Of a stretch of DNA of 64,000 nt, positions 59,775-64,000 are shown in pieces. Positions within the stretch are counted from its first letter, which is position 1; each line of letters begins with the position of its first letter. Source of the DNA: CBDDFV01 sp965227335. Its GTDB lineage: Bacteria; Planctomycetota; Phycisphaerae; Phycisphaerales; SM1A02. The notes under the pieces are model-generated. The model made no database searches. It saw only the letters and a list, made by a program, of their open reading frames with translations, and was not told the DNA's origin. The stretch covers positions 682,001 to 746,000 of the forward strand of contig CBDDFV010000001.1 in NCBI GenBank assembly GCA_965227335.1, written 5' to 3'. The position numbers and the translations under genes were made by a program.

Positions 59775-60599
59775 ATGCCCACCCCGGCTGTGCACACAGA
59801 TGTTCGTTCCTTCCGCCGCGCGTTTTCGCTGATCGGCATGCTGATCGCACTGGGATGCATGCTGCTGCTGTCGGTGATTCTGATGAACTCGCTGAACCAG
59901 GCGGTGACGGGGGCGGGGAACGTGAAACAGGGCACGGTGCGATCGGTGCAGGACCAGATGTACCTGAACGCGTTGTCGCAGTCGCTGCACGTCGGCGCGG
60001 GACAGTCGCGCGGCTGGTTCCTCGTGCCGAGCGAGCTGGACGGCTCCGGCGACAGCGCGGCGAACACGACCGCCGCGCTGTACAGCGCGATGGTCATGGC
60101 GAACTACTCCCCGCCGCAGCAACTCGTCTCCGCGAACGAGTACAGCCTGCAGGTGCAGATCGACACCGATTACGACCACGCGATGTACGACCCGATGAAC
60201 GGCGTGTACTGGGATCCCTCGTTCACCGCGGATCTCGTGACCGGCTCCAACGTGTCGTTTGCGCACACGCCGATGTTCGGCGAGCGGATCGAACGGTCGT
60301 GGACGACGTCGAGCGTGATGCCGATCATCGGATCGCGCGGCCCGGAGGGCGGCGTGCACGATCCCGGCTCGATGACCTACGGCCGGGCGGGCGTGTGGGG
60401 CGGCCACATCCTGCACGCGGACGGCGCCATCACGTTCGAATCAAGCTTCACGCCGACGGGCCTGTACTACGAGACGCCGGACGGTCAGATGCTGCCCGAC
60501 AACCTCTACGCGGCGGAACTCGGGCCGGACGGCGCCGATGCGCTGCTCGGGTTCACGAAACGCATCGATCCCGACGGGCCGGTGCTGCAGTGGGATTGA
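59775..60599 (+). CDS. type IV pilin-like / pseudopilin-like secreted protein
   Basis: 274 residues. The N-terminal RRAFSLIGMLIALGCMLLLS resembles the prepilin methylation motif and helix, but position +5, normally Glu, is Gly. The rest is a soluble domain rich in Gly, Ser and Asp (NVKQGTVRSVQDQMYLNALS, YSLQVQIDTDYDHAMYDPMN, TYGRAGVWGGHILHADGAIT). It is probably processed by a prepilin peptidase and either exported or assembled. A GGAGG lies upstream of the ATG. No family recognised for the soluble part. Confidence 0.75.
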   Translation: MPTPAVHTDVRSFRRAFSLIGMLIALGCMLLLSVILMNSLNQAVTGAGNVKQGTVRSVQDQMYLNALSQSLHVGAGQSRGWFLVPSELDGSGDSAANTTAALYSAMVMANYSPPQQLVSANEYSLQVQIDTDYDHAMYDPMNGVYWDPSFTADLVTGSNVSFAHTPMFGERIERSWTTSSVMPIIGSRGPEGGVHDPGSMTYGRAGVWGGHILHADGAITFESSFTPTGLYYETPDGQMLPDNLYAAELGPDGADALLGFTKRIDPDGPVLQWD

Positions 60600-60614
60600 G
60601 ATGACGGCGTCCGG

Positions 60615-60629
60615 CCGGGGGCGCCCCGG
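60615..60629. terminator. possible bidirectional hairpin between convergent genes
   Basis: CCGGGG-GCG-CCCCGG, six-bp stem and three-base loop, between the converging pilin-like and fabF genes. No U-tract. Confidence 0.35.
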
Positions 60630-60635
60630 TCCGCT

Positions 60636-61898
60636 TCACGATCCGTCGAACTTCCGGAACACCAGCGACACGTTGTGGCCGCCGAAGCCGAACGAGTTGT
60701 TCAGGGCGTAGGTCATCGGCCGCTCCTGCGCGGCGTTGGCCACGAAGTCGAGGTCGAAGCCGTCGTCCGGGTGATCCAGGTTCATGGTGGGGGGGGCGAC
60801 GCCGTCGCGAACGGCGAGCACCGCGGCCGCGGACTCCAGACTCCCCGCCGCGCCGAGCGTGTGTCCGGTCATCGACTTCGTCGAACTCATGCAGAGCTTC
60901 GTCGCATGGTCGCCGAAGAGCGACTTCACGGCGGCGACCTCGGCGGAATCGCCGAGCGGGGTCGACGTGCCGTGGGCGTTGACGTAGTTGATCTGATCGG
61001 GGTTGATCTGGGCGTCGCGGAGCGCGGCCTCCATCGACTTCAGCGCGCCCTGGCCCCCGGGATCGGGGGCGGCGATGTGGTTGGCGTCGCCGGAAGAGCC
61101 GAACCCGACGACTTCGCCGTAGATGTTCGCGCCGCGGGCGACCGCCTGGTCAAGGGCCTCGAGCACGAGGATCGCCGCGCCTTCCGCGAGGACGAAGCCG
61201 TCGCGGTCGCGGTCGAAGGGGCGGGAGGCGCCCTGGGGGTCGTCATTGCGTTTGGACAGCGCCTTCATGGCGGCGAAGGAGCCGATGCAGAGCGGCGAGA
61301 CGGCCGCTTCGGATCCGCCGGCGAGGATGACGTCGGCGTCGCCCCGCTGGATGAGATGGAACGCGGTTCCGATCGCGTGGGCGGCGGTGGCGCAGGCGGT
61401 GGCGGTGGCGGAGTTGGCGCCGCGCAGGTCGTAGCGGATCGAAACGTGTCCCGCGCAGGCGTTCACCATGAGCATCGGGACGGTGAACGGGCTCAGCTTG
61501 CGGGGGCCGCGATCGACGAGGGTGCGAAGCCCCTGCTCGATGGTCTGGATGCCGCCGACCCCGGAGCCGATGACCACCCCCCGCCGGTAGGGATCGCCGG
61601 AGCCGAAGTCGAGGCCGGCGTCGTCGGCCGCCTCCGCCGCGGCGTAGACGCCGAGCTGGCAGAAGCGGTCCATGCGTTTGGCTTCCCGGGCGTCGATGCG
61701 ATCGGTGGGATCGAAGTCCTTGATCTCGCCCGCGATATTGACGGCCCAGACCTCGTCGGACTGGTCGAAGGACTCGATACGCGACAGTCCCGAGCGGCCG
61801 TCGGTCAGACCCGCCCAGAACGTCTTCGTGTCCAGCCCGAGGTTGGACGCCACGCCGACGCCGGTGACCGCCACTCGCCGATTCAGACTGCTCGTCAT
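60636..61898 (-). CDS. fabF: beta-ketoacyl-ACP synthase II
   Basis: Fatty-acid elongation enzyme, 420 residues. Start region: RRVAVTGVGVASNLGLDTKT. The catalytic triad is visible: Cys in SATATACATAAHAIGTAFHL, His in VNAHGTSTPLGD, and His in KSMTGHTLGAAG. The end is NNSFGFGGHNVSLVFRKF. Normal length. It follows acpP and fabG in the usual order for a fatty-acid synthesis operon. Confidence 0.95.
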   Translation of the reverse strand: MTSSLNRRVAVTGVGVASNLGLDTKTFWAGLTDGRSGLSRIESFDQSDEVWAVNIAGEIKDFDPTDRIDAREAKRMDRFCQLGVYAAAEAADDAGLDFGSGDPYRRGVVIGSGVGGIQTIEQGLRTLVDRGPRKLSPFTVPMLMVNACAGHVSIRYDLRGANSATATACATAAHAIGTAFHLIQRGDADVILAGGSEAAVSPLCIGSFAAMKALSKRNDDPQGASRPFDRDRDGFVLAEGAAILVLEALDQAVARGANIYGEVVGFGSSGDANHIAAPDPGGQGALKSMEAALRDAQINPDQINYVNAHGTSTPLGDSAEVAAVKSLFGDHATKLCMSSTKSMTGHTLGAAGSLESAAAVLAVRDGVAPPTMNLDHPDDGFDLDFVANAAQERPMTYALNNSFGFGGHNVSLVFRKFDGS

Positions 61899-62040
61899 CA
61901 CACCCTTCGCTGGAGCTGGGGGATCGGACAGAGAGGAACGACGCTGCGCCAGCCGACGCCTGGGCGCCGACACCGTCCGCGCCGGACGTCATCCGCCGTC
62001 CCGACCCGGGAATCCCCGCGCCGGATCATTCAGGCCCCGA

Positions 62041-62292
62041 TCAGCTTTCGGCGCCGACCGCCTGCTTGATGTGCTCGATCGCCTGGCCGACGGTCTGGAT
62101 CTTCTCCGCCTGTTCGTCGGGGATGTTGATCTCAAACTCGTCCTCGAACTCCATGACGAGCTCGACGGTGTCCAGGCTGTCGGCGTTCAGGTCGTTCGTG
62201 AAGCTCGTTTCGCGGCCGATGTCGGACTTGTCCACGCCCATCTGCTCGCTGACAATCTCGATCACCTTGGCTTCGATTTCAGCCTCGCTCAC
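62041..62292 (-). CDS. acpP: acyl carrier protein
   Basis: 83 residues. The phosphopantetheine serine is in LNADSLDTVELVMEFEDEFE (DSL). The start is MSEAEIEAKVIEIVSEQMGV and the end IQTVGQAIEHIKQAV. Highly acidic, typical length. It carries growing acyl chains in fatty-acid synthesis. It has its own strong promoter at 62346-62373, after fabG. Confidence 0.96.
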   Translation of the reverse strand: MSEAEIEAKVIEIVSEQMGVDKSDIGRETSFTNDLNADSLDTVELVMEFEDEFEINIPDEQAEKIQTVGQAIEHIKQAVGAES

Positions 62293-62345
62293 GGCGGTTT
62301 CTCCTGGAAAACGGGGCCGAGTCGCCGACCCGCATGCAAGGCGAC

Positions 62346-62373
62346 ACTATAGCCAGATTCCGAACACTTGCAA
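62346..62373 (-). promoter_or_regulatory. sigma70-type promoter for acpP
   Basis: Minus-strand TTGCAA, 16-base spacer, TATAGT; the acpP start is about 50 bases downstream. One of the best promoters in the window. Confidence 0.7.
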
Positions 62374-62400
62374 TCCGGGAAGGCCCGGTCTCCCGACGGG

Positions 62401-63165
62401 TCACGGAGCCAGACCGCCGTCCACCACCAGCACCTGGCCCGTCACGTACGAAGCGCCCTCCGAGGCGAGGAACGACGCGGCGGATGCGATCTCGTCCACC
62501 CGGCCGAACCGACGCACCGGAATCGTCTTCGCCGCCTCCGCCCGCACCGACTCCGGCAACGCCTCCGTCATGTCCGTCTCGACGAAACCCGGAGCCAGCA
62601 CGTTCGCCGTCACACCCTTCGGCGCCAGCTCCTTCGCAATCGTCTTGGTCAGACCGACCAGACCCGCCTTCGCCGCCGCGTAGTTCGCCTGACCCGGGTT
62701 CCCCATCAACCCCGTCACCGATCCGATGTTCACGATCCGACCGTAGCGGCCTCGCATCATCGGCCGCGCGGCGGCCCGGCAGCCGACGAACGCCGATCGC
62801 AGGTTGATCGAGATCACGTCGTCGAAGTCCTGATCGCTCATTCGGAGCAGGAGTCCGTCACGGGTCATTCCCGCGTTGTTCACGAGGACGTCGAGCCGGC
62901 CGTGGGTCTCCGCGGTCCGCTCGATCAGTCCGCCCCACGCCTCGGCGTCGCTCACGTCGCACGGCTCGACCGACGCCGCGCCGCCGGCGTCGCCGATCGC
63001 CGACGCCACGGTCTGCAGTCCGTCGGCGGACCGGGCGACGAGGACGACATGCATGCCGTCCGCCGCCAGTCGTTCGGCGATCGATCGTCCGATGCCCCGG
63101 CTGGCGCCCGTCACGATCGCGACCCGCGTTTCCGCTGTGCCCTTGCTCACGCTGTGCCTCGTCAT
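62401..63165 (-). CDS. fabG: 3-oxoacyl-ACP reductase
   Basis: Short-chain dehydrogenase, 254 residues. NADPH-binding motif AIVTGASRGIGRSIAERLA, NNAG in VLVNNAGMTRDGLLLRMSDQ, catalytic Ser in VNIGSVTGLMGNPGQANYAA, with Tyr and Lys in NYAAAKAGLVGL, then LAPGFVETDMTEALPE. It reduces the beta-keto group after each elongation. An in-frame GTG at 63150, preceded by GAGG, may be the true start instead of the ATG at 63165. Confidence 0.94.
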   Translation of the reverse strand: MTRHSVSKGTAETRVAIVTGASRGIGRSIAERLAADGMHVVLVARSADGLQTVASAIGDAGGAASVEPCDVSDAEAWGGLIERTAETHGRLDVLVNNAGMTRDGLLLRMSDQDFDDVISINLRSAFVGCRAAARPMMRGRYGRIVNIGSVTGLMGNPGQANYAAAKAGLVGLTKTIAKELAPKGVTANVLAPGFVETDMTEALPESVRAEAAKTIPVRRFGRVDEIASAASFLASEGASYVTGQVLVVDGGLAP

Positions 63166-63217
63166 CTGTCTCGGGACCGGGGGCGGAAGGCGCCTCCGGT
63201 GGGTCCCGTGGCCAATG

Positions 63218-63254
63218 AAAAACCCGCTCGACGCCCGAAGCGTGGAGCGGGTTT
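63218..63254 (-). terminator. intrinsic terminator for the last (truncated) minus-strand gene
   Basis: Ten-bp stem AAACCCGCTC / GAGCGGGTTT with a smaller ACGC/GCGT hairpin inside. On the minus strand the stem ends in TTTTT, about 50 bases after the stop codon. Confidence 0.8.
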
Positions 63255-63306
63255 CGGATTCTAGATGATCTTCACGCGGACGTCGCCGTCCGACGCGGGA
63301 GGAAAC

Positions 63307-64000
63307 TTACCTGAAGGGCGACTTCTGCTTCCGCTTGCCCCGCATGCCGCCCGGCGTCCGCTGCCGGCCGCCGCTCTCGTTCTCTTCGGCTTCCTCTTCC
63401 TCATCCTCGTCGGAGAAGTTCTGCTGGTTGACGATCAGCTCCTCGTCGGGCTGGGCCGCGAGGGCCTTTTCGTCATCGAGGATGTCGAACCACGCCTTGA
63501 TGCGGTCGGCGCCGCTGAGCTTGTTCATCATGTCCGGCGGACAGGGGACCGCTTCGAAGACGAAGTCGCCGGTCACGTCGTCGAACGACCACATCTGCGG
63601 CTCGTAGTCCGGAATGATCTCGTCGCCGATCTCGAAGACCGCCAGCACGACGGAGCCGCCGCCGTACGAGGCGGGAGCCTTGCCGGCCTTGGCGCGGATG
63701 ACGGCGATTTCGCTCGTCGCCTCGCTCCATTCGCCGGACTCGGTCATCTGATCGAGCTGGTAGCGGTCGACCGCCGAGAGCATCGGGCTCAGGGCATCCG
63801 ACTCGCCACGCGCGAACGCGTCGAGGAACTCGAGCAGCGCGATCCGGCCCTCGGTCGACGACGGCAGGCCGTCCTCTTCCACCTGGACCCGCGGGTCGAT
63901 GCCGAGTTCGGCCATCAACTGCTCCAGTGACTTCGCCTTCGGCTTCGGGGCGGGCGGAGGCGGCGGCGGGGCCTTCCGGGCCTCCGCCACGGGCTCGGGC
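63307..64000 (-). CDS. hypothetical acidic protein, truncated at the window edge
   Basis: At least 227 residues. The reading frame continues to the window end, so the true start is probably outside; a GTG at 63990 is possible. A Pro/Ala/Lys-rich leader precedes SLEQLMAELGIDPRVQVEED, IALLEFLDAFARGESDALSP, VVLAVFEIGDEIIPDYEPQM and SGADRIKAWFDILDDEKALA. A strongly acidic stretch (SDEDEEEEAEENESG) and a basic tail (GMRGKRKQKSPFR) follow. No family recognised. Confidence 0.7.
   Translation of the reverse strand, partial: PEPVAEARKAPPPPPPAPKPKAKSLEQLMAELGIDPRVQVEEDGLPSSTEGRIALLEFLDAFARGESDALSPMLSAVDRYQLDQMTESGEWSEATSEIAVIRAKAGKAPASYGGGSVVLAVFEIGDEIIPDYEPQMWSFDDVTGDFVFEAVPCPPDMMNKLSGADRIKAWFDILDDEKALAAQPDEELIVNQQNFSDEDEEEEAEENESGGRQRTPGGMRGKRKQKSPFR

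Noticed and set aside
61040..63730. Several frames opposite fabF, acpP and fabG
   Set aside because: Antisense shadows of strongly supported fatty-acid synthesis genes.

Overview
The window looks like a chromosomal segment of a high-GC (about 70 percent by eye) planctomycete, most likely a member of the class Phycisphaerae. The reasons are a WhiG/FliA-type flagellar sigma factor beside flhF/flhG, an ECF sigma factor paired with a TPR-bearing Ser/Thr kinase, an exosortase-like protein, futalosine-route menaquinone synthesis (mqnC), many secreted or membrane proteins with no familiar name, and coding on both strands in short overlapping operons. The taxon is inferred from gene content; no rRNA or tRNA gene was seen. 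No phage, insertion sequence or CRISPR array was recognised.

Layout. 1-3.9 kb: flagellar regulation (a broken flhF, flhG, a small membrane protein, a sigma factor with a Lys/Ala-rich tail). 4.0-6.8 kb, minus: a five-gene operon (membrane protein, arrestin-like protein, P-loop ATPase, CoA-transferase subunit B, DUF488). 6.9-9.5 kb: ALDH7-type aldehyde dehydrogenase, VOC protein, Nudix protein. 9.7-12.8 kb: a sigma factor and hypotheticals. 12.9-15.7 kb, minus: ECF sigma plus zinc-finger/kinase/TPR protein. 15.8-22.4 kb: purM, a large GATase-like membrane protein, an ABC ATPase and a DUF389 protein, separated by repeats. 22.4-27.8 kb, minus: dnaJ-like gene, sugar-phosphate transferase, then queC, exosortase-like, partner and TrkA-C genes. 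27.9-30.4 kb: tatC, tadA, HAD. 30.7-38.6 kb, minus: gyrB, zinc-ribbon membrane protein, ilvE, an epimerase-HAD fusion and a uracil-DNA glycosylase. 38.7-48.8 kb: a large secreted protein, then a tightly overlapping operon of a Maf-type glycosyltransferase fusion with neuA, neuB and neuC. 48.9-55.9 kb: HDOD, Lon-N, amidase, HD-GYP, mqnC and small proteins. 55.9-58.6 kb, minus: pheT and a cyclodeaminase-like gene. 58.6-60.6 kb: two lipoproteins and a pilin-like protein. 60.6-63.2 kb, minus: fabG-acpP-fabF. The window ends in a truncated hypothetical gene.

How it fits together. flhF/flhG/sigma at one end and the maf-neuABC operon 40 kb away both point to a polar, probably glycosylated flagellum. 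NeuC, NeuB and NeuA are by themselves enough in principle to make a CMP-activated nonulosonate from UDP-GlcNAc, and the Maf domain is the expected user of it.

The most interesting material is: (1) the 1,209-residue Maf / SpsF-like / cysteine-less radical-SAM-like fusion; (2) two families of dispersed hairpins with 8-bp stems and a GGA triloop that differ by paired changes, lie against stop codons and have expanded into local tandem arrays; (3) a recurrent TANNNT hexamer 6-8 nt before start codons, suggesting leaderless transcripts; (4) an anti-sigma-like zinc motif at the N-terminus of the kinase; and (5) an flhF gene that lacks its P-loop.
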